From Bacteroidales bacterium (GTDB lineage Bacteria > Bacteroidota > Bacteroidia > Bacteroidales > F082): 34,649 nt of DNA. Where the stretch lies: positions 1 through 34,649 of the forward strand of contig JAGYLH010000033.1 in the NCBI GenBank assembly GCA_018400955.1, given 5' to 3'. The notes below the pieces were generated by a model. That model did no database searches. It was not told the origin of the DNA and saw only the letters and a list, made by a program, of their open reading frames with translations. The position numbers were made by a program, and so were the translations under genes. Positions 7,512 through 15,960 of this stretch are shown here, piece after piece; position 1 is the stretch's first letter; each line of letters starts with the position of its first letter.

Positions 7512-9200
7512 TTAAATTTTACTTTCCTGGCTGCGCAAAAATTCCTTTCCTAAAGCTGTGAGGGCATAACGCTGCTTCTTGCTTTTTTCGTTTTCTTTTA
7601 TTGTGAATTCCAAAAGTCCCAAATCAATTAAGGGTTTTAAGTAAACGCCTTTGTTTCTCGACTGGTAGGTTAATCCCAATCCATCTTCTAGCAAGGTCCT
7701 GCCTTTTTCAGGTGATAGTGCACACAATCGTAACAGCTGGAGGTGCTTTGGTGTTAAGTCCTCCAGCGCCCATTGCTTCCTGACTGGTTTGGACTTGTGG
7801 TATATTTCTTTATTCTCCTCAATAAGCGGAGTAAGGATTTCAGAGCCCATACCAATTTCATTAAATAGCCAATCAATATAGATCTCAATACGCGAAGCTA
7901 AAAAATAGGGCAGACTGATTAGAAAGAAAGGCTTTCCATTGTGTGTTGTGAGTTTGTCGAGCTGATGACTTCCGGCATAAAAGCGAATGCCAAAATGAAT
8001 TGTCGAATGATCCAGAAAAACATGTAAGGATTTTAAATGGCCTTTTGCACCTGATTTTACTTCAATAGGCACAAGCTTCCCCGCGTATGGATAAATAAAG
8101 TCAACTTCTGCATCTGATTGTTTCTTATAACGAACCCAAAAATGTAGTTTCTTCAAGCTAAGCGATTGAAATGACAGCAGTTCCTGCCCAACCAAATGCT
8201 CGATGAGTTTTCCCTGATATACACTATTGAGGTCTTTGGTGCCCAGTATATCTTTTTGCAAACCAACAAAATAATTGATCAAGCCTGTGTCTAAAAACTG
8301 GATTCGAGGTGTTTTTTTATAATCTGGCTCTAAGGGAAGGCTTGTGCTTGTTATAGGATGAAGTATATGCAACAGGTGTGTTTTTTCCAATGCACGCAAA
8401 ACTTCCCCTATGGCTTTGGAGCTGTAGTTGGCGTTGCCAAACTGCTGAAATGTAGTGCGATGGCCAGCCCTTAATATGGCTTGGTTGATCGAAAAGCGGA
8501 TGATCTGGAGCTGCTGGTCATTTTTGGCGTACTTTTCAGCATCTTGCAAATAGGAGCTTATTAGGGAATCATAAATGGGTCCCAAAGCTATGATATCGCG
8601 ATGTTTGCTGTAATGCTGAATAATTTCTGGCATTCCACCCAAGAGGGCATAGGTTCGGAATGCGTCAAATAGGGCAGGTTCTGCATATTTTTCAACTGGC
8701 GTTTTTCGAAACTCAACCAACAATTGGTCTTCGCCCAATGCTATCAAAAACTCCTCAAATGAAAAGGGCCGCAACACCCTGTATTCCACGCGCCCAACAG
8801 GGAATGTGAGGTTTTTGCCCAGTAGGGTTTCCAGCATACTGCCTGCTGCTATAACGGCCAAACTAGGGGCTTCCTCTTTGAAATAGCGCAATAGGTTGAC
8901 AACTTTTGGCGATTCCTGAATTTCATCTATGAAGAGCAGTGTTTCGTTCATATATTGCGTTTGCTGCCGCTTTTCAAGGAAAATGCGGGTAAGCAATTGT
9001 TGAACATCTTCAAATTGCTCAAATAATTGGGCATCTTTGCCCTGCTCAAGGTTGATATGAATGTATTGCCTGAACTGTTTACCGAATTCATGCACAAGGG
9101 TGGTTTTGCCAACTTGTCGTGCACCTCGAATAACCAATGGTTTCCGCGCAGGCGATTTGCGCCAGGATTCTAATTCTTCAAGTAATTTTCTAAAAAACAT
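7512..9200 (-). CDS. DUF4143-family ATP-binding protein with C-terminal winged-helix-like extension
   Basis: AAA+ family ATPase of the AAA_14/DUF4143 group, cellular role poorly defined. From ATG 9200 the product is 562 residues. It has a Walker A motif GARQVGKTT (residues 26-34), a Walker B motif TLLFIDEIQE and a sensor motif AGSMLETLLGK. The C-terminal DUF4143 part carries a PD-(D/E)XK-like signature (DAEVDFIY ... PIEVKSG). About 130 further residues follow, with a helix-turn-helix-like pattern (LTPKHLQLLRLC ... YLKPLIDLGLLEF ... YALTALGKEFL), which is longer than typical members. A GTG at 9218 would add six residues. I prefer ATG 9200 because family members start near MFxRKLLEEL and a -7 element overlaps the GTG. 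Confidence 0.85.
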   Translation of the reverse strand: MFFRKLLEELESWRKSPARKPLVIRGARQVGKTTLVHEFGKQFRQYIHINLEQGKDAQLFEQFEDVQQLLTRIFLEKRQQTQYMNETLLFIDEIQESPKVVNLLRYFKEEAPSLAVIAAGSMLETLLGKNLTFPVGRVEYRVLRPFSFEEFLIALGEDQLLVEFRKTPVEKYAEPALFDAFRTYALLGGMPEIIQHYSKHRDIIALGPIYDSLISSYLQDAEKYAKNDQQLQIIRFSINQAILRAGHRTTFQQFGNANYSSKAIGEVLRALEKTHLLHILHPITSTSLPLEPDYKKTPRIQFLDTGLINYFVGLQKDILGTKDLNSVYQGKLIEHLVGQELLSFQSLSLKKLHFWVRYKKQSDAEVDFIYPYAGKLVPIEVKSGAKGHLKSLHVFLDHSTIHFGIRFYAGSHQLDKLTTHNGKPFFLISLPYFLASRIEIYIDWLFNEIGMGSEILTPLIEENKEIYHKSKPVRKQWALEDLTPKHLQLLRLCALSPEKGRTLLEDGLGLTYQSRNKGVYLKPLIDLGLLEFTIKENEKSKKQRYALTALGKEFLRSQESKI

Positions 9201-9217
9201 AGCTTCATTATTTACCA

Positions 9218-9225
9218 CAAAGATA
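9218..9225 (-). promoter_or_regulatory. Candidate -7 element (TATCTTTG) for the DUF4143 ATPase gene
   Basis: On the minus strand this reads TATCTTTG, a perfect TAnnTTTG and identical to the element in front of the RNase P RNA here. It lies 17 bp upstream of ATG 9200, which implies a very short leader and argues against the GTG at 9218 as the start. No good -33 TTG is seen. Confidence 0.4.
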
Positions 9226-9261
9226 CAACATTTTTCAGGGTAAGGGTTAATTTATACAAAA

Positions 9262-9319
9262 TTTTACCCAAAGTAAGGGTAAATTATCTGATATTTTTAC
9301 CCAAAGTAAGGGTAAATTA
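9262..9319. repeat. Two 25-bp direct repeats, each with a perfect 7-bp inverted repeat (operator-like)
   Basis: Identical 25-bp copies at 9262-9286 and 9295-9319 have a period of 33 bp, close to three helical turns. Each contains TTTACCC-N7-GGGTAAA with the same spacer AAAGTAA (9263-9283 and 9296-9316). Partial related words (GGGTAA, GGGTTAA) continue at 9238-9250, toward the ATPase promoter. The location, 62-119 bp upstream of ATG 9200 on the minus strand, suggests binding sites for a dimeric regulator, possibly with autoregulation. The regulator is not identified. Confidence 0.65.
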
Positions 9320-9843
9320 ATTATCGCGATAGCTCTAATGTATGATTTACAATTATGTATATAACTATGCAACGGTTGGATTCTGGTTTAATTATTTTCA
9401 ATGGAGCGGATCCCACAAAGGTAAAATGACACAGTTTTTTGAATACTCCGGGCAAAGTGAAAGCACTGCCTCACTGACTCATTTACACTGATTGCCTGGG
9501 CTTAGCGAAGCGAGACAAGAGAATCACATGATTACAAAATAAACCCTTTTAATCACACAGCCAAACAATATAAGCCAGACTTTTTGCCAGCCCTTTCTAA
9601 TTTGCTTGCCTGATATTACAACCCCCTTATTTATATTGCTTTTAAATAAAAATTGCCATACTTTTACCTTTTATAATCTACGTATAATGATATGTCAGAT
9701 CATTCAGATGCACTCAGCTTAGCTACAATTTACTCCCCCCCCCGCATTACATGATGGCCTTAAATAGTTGTGAAATTGATCACAGGTAAAACGATTGACT
9801 GCTTAAAAAGTAACCCCAGATTAGGGTAAAAACGAAAAAAAAT
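9320..9843. other. Long intergenic region before the giant hybrid kinase gene (524 bp)
   Basis: No credible gene is seen. It contains a run of nine C (9735-9743), a possible promoter at 9636-9666, and one degenerate copy of the upstream operator (9810-9830, GTAACCC-N7-GGGTAAA). The rest is AT-rich sequence without strong hairpins or tRNA-like structure. Confidence 0.6.
9636..9666 (+). promoter_or_regulatory. Possible promoter, TTG-N20-TACTTTTA
   Basis: TTG at 9636-9638, a 20-bp spacer, then TACTTTTA at 9659-9666, one mismatch from TAnnTTTG. It could drive the hybrid kinase gene with a leader of about 170 nt. Weak because of the mismatch and the distance. Confidence 0.3.
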
Positions 9844-10599
9844 ATGAGTACCAAAATCAAAATTCTCTTCGCCGAAGACGTCGCCATTGATTACGAATTT
9901 GCAAAAGTTACAATCCAGTCGGAAGGTATAGCTTTTGAAGATGTACTTGTGGATAATGCTGATATTTTTATGGAACAGTTACAGGTGTTTAAGCCTGATT
10001 TGGTTGTATCCGATTATGAGATGATTGATTTCAACGGGCGAAAAGCCCTTGAACTTACGAAAAAGCATGACCCAACCCTGCCCTTTATTATGCTCACAGG
10101 CTCAACCAATGAAGAAATTGCTGTGGAATGTATGCGTGCCGGCGCTGATGATTATCTCTTAAAAGATAAGATGAAACGCTTGCCTTTTGCCATAAAGGAA
10201 GTGATGAAGCGCGCACAGGATATAAGGCAAAAACAAGCAATGCAAAATGCCCTGGAGGATAGCGAGCGTAATTACCGGCTGATTGCTGAAAATAGCGCCG
10301 ATGTAATTTTTATGCTCGACCTGAGGCTCAATTTCACTTATATAAGTCCATCTGTTTTTAAGCAAACAGGGTTTACACCCGAGGAAGCAATGCGGCAAAG
10401 AATTGAGGAAACACTTACGCCAGAATCTAGGCAATTGGTGTTGGATACTTATGCTTTTGAAAGGGAGCTGGAAGCTGCCGGCAATGCCGACCCCGGTAGG
10501 ATGACAACACTAATGTTGTGCAATTATCATAAGGATGGACATATTATTTATACCGAAACCACGCTTTCTTTTATTCGGGACGGAAGCTTAAGCCTATAG
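9844..10599 (+). CDS. Hybrid histidine kinase, N-terminal fragment: REC + first PAS (frameshifted end)
   Basis: Start of a very large cytosolic sensor kinase whose frame is broken further on. Residues 1-125 form a response-regulator receiver domain with acidic pocket (FAEDVAID), phospho-acceptor Asp57 (VSDYEM), Thr/Ser switch (FIMLTGS) and Lys (LLKDK). After a helical linker (KQAMQNALEDSERNYRLI) comes a PAS domain (about 150-248). Its last residues (SFIRDGSLSL then stop) are out of frame. Shifting by one base near 10588 restores KPIGVLGIA, and a second shift near 10614 restores RDITKRKLAEKRL. An N-terminal REC suggests that an upstream kinase can control this protein. Without the indels it would continue to 15932. 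Confidence 0.8.
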   Translation: MSTKIKILFAEDVAIDYEFAKVTIQSEGIAFEDVLVDNADIFMEQLQVFKPDLVVSDYEMIDFNGRKALELTKKHDPTLPFIMLTGSTNEEIAVECMRAGADDYLLKDKMKRLPFAIKEVMKRAQDIRQKQAMQNALEDSERNYRLIAENSADVIFMLDLRLNFTYISPSVFKQTGFTPEEAMRQRIEETLTPESRQLVLDTYAFERELEAAGNADPGRMTTLMLCNYHKDGHIIYTETTLSFIRDGSLSL

Positions 10600-11291
10600 G
10601 TGTTTTAGGCATCGCGCGATATTACCAAGCGCAAGCTGGCCGAAAAACGACTTTCTGATAGTGAACTGCGCTATAGGAAGCTTGTAACTGAAATGAACCA
10701 GGGGCTGGCTGTTCATGAAATTATACTGGACAAAACAGCAAACCCATCAATTATCTTTTTCTTGATGTCAATCCGGCTTACGAAAAACTGACCGGACTCA
10801 AGGGTATGAATTAATTGGAAAAACGGTTTTGGATGTATTGCCCAATACAGAGCATTACTGGATTGACAGGTTTGGTAAGGTGGCTTTATCTGGCCAACCG
10901 GCTACATTTGAAAATTACGCTAAAGAATTGGATGAGATATTATCATGTTTGGCCTACCAAAACGAACCCAACCAATTTGTTGCCATTATTAATGATGTTA
11001 CCGAAAGCCGAAAAGTAGAGGAAGCATTAAGGGAAAGCGAGCTGAAGTTTCGCATGATTGCTGAGAACGAGTGCCGACGTGATTTTTATGATTGACCTCA
11101 ATCTCAATTTTACATACATCAGTCCTGTAATTGAACGTATCAACGGCTATACTGTTGAGGAAGTACTCAAGCGGAAAGTAGCAAACGCTGACCCCTGAAT
11201 CGCAACAATTGATATCCTCGATGTTTCAGGAGGAGATTCAATTGGAAATGGAAGCAAAGGCTGACCCCAGCGCACACGTAAAATTCAACTG
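10600..11291 (+). pseudogene. Frameshifted middle of the hybrid kinase gene (PAS 2 and PAS 3)
   Basis: Reading this stretch across frames gives continuous PAS-type protein that joins the fragments on both sides. Frame changes are needed near 10588, 10614, 10746, 10805, 11069, 11184 and 11289. Each is explained by one or two missing bases, or one extra. Between the shifts the protein is normal: PAS 2 includes NYLFLDVNPAYEKLTG and the open piece 10829-11095 (WIDRFGKVALSG...VAIINDVTESRK). PAS 3 runs from FRMIAEN through DVIFMIDLNLNFTYISP and TLTPESQQL to VEYHKQGHLIHVES at 11292. No other substitutions look damaging. Sequencing or assembly error is as likely as real inactivation. Confidence 0.8.
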
Positions 11292-14200
11292 GTGGAATAC
11301 CATAAGCAAGGGCATCTCATACATGTGGAATCATCAGTTTCATTTCTGCGTGACGAAAACGGACAGGCAATCGGCATTATGGGTATTACACGTGATATTA
11401 CCGATATAGTAAAAGCAGAGGAAGCTCTGTCATATGCAAGCCTGATTATCAAAAGCAGTCCGGTGGTGGCCATACTTTGGGAAAATAAAAACAACGGCAG
11501 GGCGATTTATGTTTCTGAAAATTGCGAAAAAGTGCTCGGCTACACAGCAGCCGATATCATGGCTGATAAACCAAACTTCAAAGAAATAATCCATCCGGAT
11601 GATGCCAGTCGTGTTTATGAAGAGGTAGCAGAAAACATTAACTCAAAGGAAACAGAAAGTTTCCGACACAAGCCCTATCGCATCTTCAAACCGGATGGCG
11701 AAGTGGTATGGGTAGATGACCTGACAACTATTATCCGAAACCAGGATGGTGAAATTACTCATTTTCAAGGTATAATCAGTGATGTAACCGACAGGGTACT
11801 ATTTGAACAGGAACAATTAAAACTAACCGAATCGCTTAACCAGGCCCAGCAAATTGCTAAACTGGGTAGTTGGGAATCAGAATTAGAAAGCTCCAAACAA
11901 ATCTGGTCCGATAATTATTTCAGGATTTTAGGCCTTGAGGTGAACGAGATTGTGCCTACTTCAACTTATTTCTGGAAACACGTGCATCCCGACGATGTAG
12001 AGCTGGTGAAGGATATAGCCAGCAAATCCATTTCAGATAATCAGGCGTGCGATTTCGAATACAGGTTTATGTTGCCTGATGGAGGTTACATCTGGTTGCA
12101 AAACAGCATAATGCCTGTAATGGAGAATGGGATTGTTACCAAATTAAAGGGCGTTAGCATGGATATTTCCAGGCAAAAACAAGCCGAAGCCCTCTTGCTT
12201 GAAACAAGTGAGCGTCTCAAAAAAATTACAGCTCAGGTGCCTGGTGTTGTTTACGAATACCAGCTATGGCCCGATGGCCGCTCAGCCTTCCCTTATTCAA
12301 GCCCGGGCATGTGGGAAATTTATGAATGCCAGCCCGAAGACCTGGTGGAAGATGCCAGTCCCGTTTTTGAGCGAATACATCCCGATGATTTTGACCGGGT
12401 TTCACAAGCTATTTTGGAATCAGCTGAAAATCAATCGCCCTACCAGCAGGAATTCAGGGTTGTACTACCTGAACAGGGCCTGCGCTGGCGCCTTAGTGAT
12501 GCACGTCCGCAACTTATGCCTGATGGAAGCACACTTTGGTATGGCATTATTACAGATATTACAGCCAGGAAAGAAACCGAGGAAATTGTCAGGAAAAATC
12601 AGGCCCAAATAAGTGAAATCTTCGAGAATACACCAGCAGGCTTGCTTAGCTTCAATAACAAAGGCGTTGTTTTGGACTGCAACGACCAGTTTGTTGCAAT
12701 TATTGGTTCGTCAAAGGAGAGTCTGATTGGTCTGGACATGACCAAGCTGCCGGATAAAGCAATGAGCCAGACTATAAAAGAGGCTTTAAAGGGTAAAAAA
12801 GCAGCCTATGAAGGCTTGTACAAATCCTATACGGCCAACAAGCAAACAGAGGTTTATGTTAAGTTTGCCCCTGTTTTCAATCAGCTGGGCGAAGTGAACG
12901 GTGGTGTTGGTATTGTAGAGGATATGACAGAAAGGGTGGCTACCCAAAAAGCCATAAAGGAAAGCGAGGAACGATATCGCATGGTTTATAACGACAGCCC
13001 AATCGGCATCATCAATTACAACAGCCAGGGGATACTTATCGATTGCAACCAGCGTTTCCTGGATATTATCGGTTCCAACAGGGAAAAAGTCTTTGGCCTG
13101 GATTTGAGAAACCTTAAAAACAAAAGCGTGAAGCAGTGCGTTTTCGATACGCTTGATAATAAAACAGCCATTTACGAAGGCACTTATGAACCATTAACCG
13201 GCAAGCGGACTGCGGAAGTACATATGCGTTTTTCCCCCTTGTACGATGCTGAAGGTCAAATAGCAGGTGGGGTAGGCATTGTGGAGGATGTAACCGAACG
13301 CAAGCAGGCCGAAGAGAAACTTAAACAAAGCGACCGCATCTTCAACCACGCCATGGATATGCTCTGTATAGCTGGTTTTGATGGTTATTTTAAAACCCTT
13401 AACCCGGCCTGGGCCCAGGTGCTAGGCTATTCGGTTGAAGAATTATTAAGAAAACCCTGGCTCGAATTTGTGCATCCCGATGACAAGGAATCTACCGAAA
13501 ATGCCAAATCAACACTTGTTGACGGCAAGGAAGTTTACCAGTTTCAAAACAGGTATATCTGCAAGGATGGTACCGTGAAGTGGCTTTCATGGAACTCCTA
13601 TCCTTATAAGGAAGAGGGTGTAATGTTTGGTGTGGTGAGAGATGTCACACAGCAAAAAAATGATGAACAGGCGCTTAAAGAAAGTGAGCAGCTTTTTTCA
13701 AAAACATTTTTCAATAGCCCGGTTGCTTTGTTCATTAGCCGGTTGTCGGATAATCTAATTATAGAGGTCAATGATTCTTTTTGCAGATTAACTGGATTTA
13801 CAAGAAAACAATTGCTCAGCACCACACCAAGCGACTTGAAGATTACTGACAAGGAATTGCATCAGAAACTGTATCATGAGTTGCTGCAGAAAGAAAGAGT
13901 TCTAAACATTGAATTCCCGATTTTCACACGAAAAGGAGAACAGCAAATTGTATTGATGTCTGCTGAAATGATTCATTTGAAGGATGAAGCCCATGTGCTA
14001 ATTTCTATGCTTGACATCACCGATCGCAAACAATATGAATCAGAGCTGGCTAGGCTTACCCGTGCCGTTGAGCAGTCGCCGGTTTCCATTGTGATTACAG
14101 ATTTAGAAGGTAAAATTGAATATGTTAATCCGCGAGCCTGTCAGGTTACAGGTTATCAATCATATGAATTGATCGGGCAAAACCCACGATTATTGAGCTC

Positions 14201-15932
14201 AGGTGATAAATCGAAGTTTGAATACGAGGATATGTATAAAGCCCTTGCTCGGGGCGAAACCTGGCAGGGCGAGTTTCATAACAAAAAGAAGGACGGCAGC
14301 TTGTATTGGGAGTCGGCCAGTATTTCACCTGTATTCAACGATAAAGGCGAGATGATCAATTATGTGGCCGTTAAAGAAGATATAACCGCGCGTAAAGCCA
14401 TGCAGCAGGAGTTGCTCCAAAGCGAAGAGCGCTACCGCGATATGTTTGAAAGCAACCCCCTGCCCATGTGGATTTACGAGCTCGATAGCCTCGCTTTTGT
14501 GGAAGTAAACGAAGCGGCAGTTCAAAAATATGGCTACAGCAGGGATGAATTCGTCCAAATGACCCTCAAGGATATCCGTCCGACAGAAGAAGTGCCTAAA
14601 CTATTGGAAAATGTGAAAACATTTGGGGATAGATTTCAGCAAAGTAATCAGTGGATACACCTGACCAAAGATGGCAAACTGCTCGATGTTGAAATCAACT
14701 CACATAGCGTGCTGGACAAAGATGGCCGAAATCTGCGCCTTGTTTTGGCCAACGACATCACCGATAAGGTGGAATCTGCCAAAGCCATGGAGAAAGCCAT
14801 AGAAATGGCCGAAGCCAGCAACAAGCTCAAAACCACTTTCCTCAACAATATTTCCCACGAAGTGCGTACGCCTCTCAATGGCATTCTGGGGGTAATGAGC
14901 CTGTTGGCCGACCCGGATATGGACGAAGAAGAACGCGAAGGGCTTAACGAAATAGTTACAATAAGCAGCGAACGCCTGATGCAAACCATTACGGATTATA
15001 TGGATATATCCTTGCTCACTTCGGGCAATATGGAAAAATCTATTAAACATATGCCTGTTTTGCCCGCCTTTGAGGGCGTCTGCCGTAAATATGCCCCTGC
15101 CATTCAAGCAAAAGGGCTTGAACTGATTATGGATGTGCCCCAAAATGCCGAAAGCCATTTTGTGGATACAGATGAAGAAATGGTGATGAAAGTATTGAGC
15201 CATTTACTAAGTAATGCCTTAAAATTTACCACTGTTGGCAGCATCAAGGCAGGTTACACCTTGCGCGAAAATGACATCATGTTTTATGTTCAGGACACCG
15301 GAAAAGGCATCAGGGATGAATACAAAGGCAAATTGTTTGATGTATTTTCGCAGGAGGAGGAAGGCAATGTGCGCAAGTTTGAAGGCAGTGGTTTAGGCTT
15401 GTCCATTATCAAAGGTATTGCCGACTTGCTGGGTGCCGAAGTTATGGTTAAATCTGCTTTTGGCAATGGCTCAGCTTTCTATCTCAGCCTGCCCTACAAG
15501 CACAAAACTGCAATAGCGGGTGAAGCCAAACCCAAACTTCCGGAAGAAAAAGCTCAGCAACCGAAAGTTTTGATAGCCGAGGATGATGATTCCAACTATC
15601 AAGTGCTTGAGCTGATGATGCGCAAAATGACCAATGCCATCACCTTGCGTGCAAGTAATGGGCAGGAGGCCGTGGATAAATTTAGCAACGAAACTGATAT
15701 TGACTTGATTCTTATGGACCTCAAAATGCCCGTTATGGATGGCTTTGAAGCTACCAGGCTAATCAGGAAAATGAATACGAGCATCCCGATAATCGCCATT
15801 ACGGCCTTTGCCATGAGCGGGGATGAACGCAGGGCCATCGAAGCCGGTTGCAACGATTACCTGGCCAAACCGGTTACCATGAAGGTGTTGCTGAATAAGT
15901 TGGCTGAATTTGGATTGAAAAAATCTAATTAG
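11292..15932 (+). CDS. Giant PAS hybrid histidine kinase, main open part: about 10 PAS - HisKA - HATPase - REC
   Basis: 1546 open residues. With the N-terminal pieces the whole protein would be about 2030 residues. Successive PAS/PAC units end at the C-terminal motifs GITRDIT, GIISDVTDR, GVSMDISR, GIITDITAR, IVEDMTER, IVEDVTER, VVRDVTQ, SMLDITDR, VKEDITAR and LANDITDK. The first of these completes PAS 3, giving 12 in all. The kinase core has an H-box with His1189 (NNISHEVRTPLNG), N-box (LLSNALKFT), G1 (DTGKGI) and G2 (GSGLGLSI). The C-terminal receiver has DDD, phospho-acceptor Asp1476 (LMDLKMP), AITAF and AKP. No membrane segment is seen, so it is a cytosolic sensor. The true start is upstream: 11292 is an artefact of the last frameshift at 11289. 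Ligands are unknown. The next kinase gene follows after 28 bp. Confidence 0.88.
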   Translation: MEYHKQGHLIHVESSVSFLRDENGQAIGIMGITRDITDIVKAEEALSYASLIIKSSPVVAILWENKNNGRAIYVSENCEKVLGYTAADIMADKPNFKEIIHPDDASRVYEEVAENINSKETESFRHKPYRIFKPDGEVVWVDDLTTIIRNQDGEITHFQGIISDVTDRVLFEQEQLKLTESLNQAQQIAKLGSWESELESSKQIWSDNYFRILGLEVNEIVPTSTYFWKHVHPDDVELVKDIASKSISDNQACDFEYRFMLPDGGYIWLQNSIMPVMENGIVTKLKGVSMDISRQKQAEALLLETSERLKKITAQVPGVVYEYQLWPDGRSAFPYSSPGMWEIYECQPEDLVEDASPVFERIHPDDFDRVSQAILESAENQSPYQQEFRVVLPEQGLRWRLSDARPQLMPDGSTLWYGIITDITARKETEEIVRKNQAQISEIFENTPAGLLSFNNKGVVLDCNDQFVAIIGSSKESLIGLDMTKLPDKAMSQTIKEALKGKKAAYEGLYKSYTANKQTEVYVKFAPVFNQLGEVNGGVGIVEDMTERVATQKAIKESEERYRMVYNDSPIGIINYNSQGILIDCNQRFLDIIGSNREKVFGLDLRNLKNKSVKQCVFDTLDNKTAIYEGTYEPLTGKRTAEVHMRFSPLYDAEGQIAGGVGIVEDVTERKQAEEKLKQSDRIFNHAMDMLCIAGFDGYFKTLNPAWAQVLGYSVEELLRKPWLEFVHPDDKESTENAKSTLVDGKEVYQFQNRYICKDGTVKWLSWNSYPYKEEGVMFGVVRDVTQQKNDEQALKESEQLFSKTFFNSPVALFISRLSDNLIIEVNDSFCRLTGFTRKQLLSTTPSDLKITDKELHQKLYHELLQKERVLNIEFPIFTRKGEQQIVLMSAEMIHLKDEAHVLISMLDITDRKQYESELARLTRAVEQSPVSIVITDLEGKIEYVNPRACQVTGYQSYELIGQNPRLLSSGDKSKFEYEDMYKALARGETWQGEFHNKKKDGSLYWESASISPVFNDKGEMINYVAVKEDITARKAMQQELLQSEERYRDMFESNPLPMWIYELDSLAFVEVNEAAVQKYGYSRDEFVQMTLKDIRPTEEVPKLLENVKTFGDRFQQSNQWIHLTKDGKLLDVEINSHSVLDKDGRNLRLVLANDITDKVESAKAMEKAIEMAEASNKLKTTFLNNISHEVRTPLNGILGVMSLLADPDMDEEEREGLNEIVTISSERLMQTITDYMDISLLTSGNMEKSIKHMPVLPAFEGVCRKYAPAIQAKGLELIMDVPQNAESHFVDTDEEMVMKVLSHLLSNALKFTTVGSIKAGYTLRENDIMFYVQDTGKGIRDEYKGKLFDVFSQEEEGNVRKFEGSGLGLSIIKGIADLLGAEVMVKSAFGNGSAFYLSLPYKHKTAIAGEAKPKLPEEKAQQPKVLIAEDDDSNYQVLELMMRKMTNAITLRASNGQEAVDKFSNETDIDLILMDLKMPVMDGFEATRLIRKMNTSIPIIAITAFAMSGDERRAIEAGCNDYLAKPVTMKVLLNKLAEFGLKKSN

Positions 15933-15960
15933 TAGTGAATTAAATGATTGTAAAGTATTT

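Noticed and set aside
9735-9743. C9 run as a phase-variation tract
   Set aside because: It lies in non-coding DNA about 100 bp before the kinase start, not inside a gene or between clear promoter elements. It remains possible only if it overlaps an unseen promoter.
14700-15203. 167-codon minus-strand open frame inside the giant kinase gene
   Set aside because: It is antisense to the HisKA/HATPase region and its composition (many Phe, His, Ile) is that of a shadow frame.
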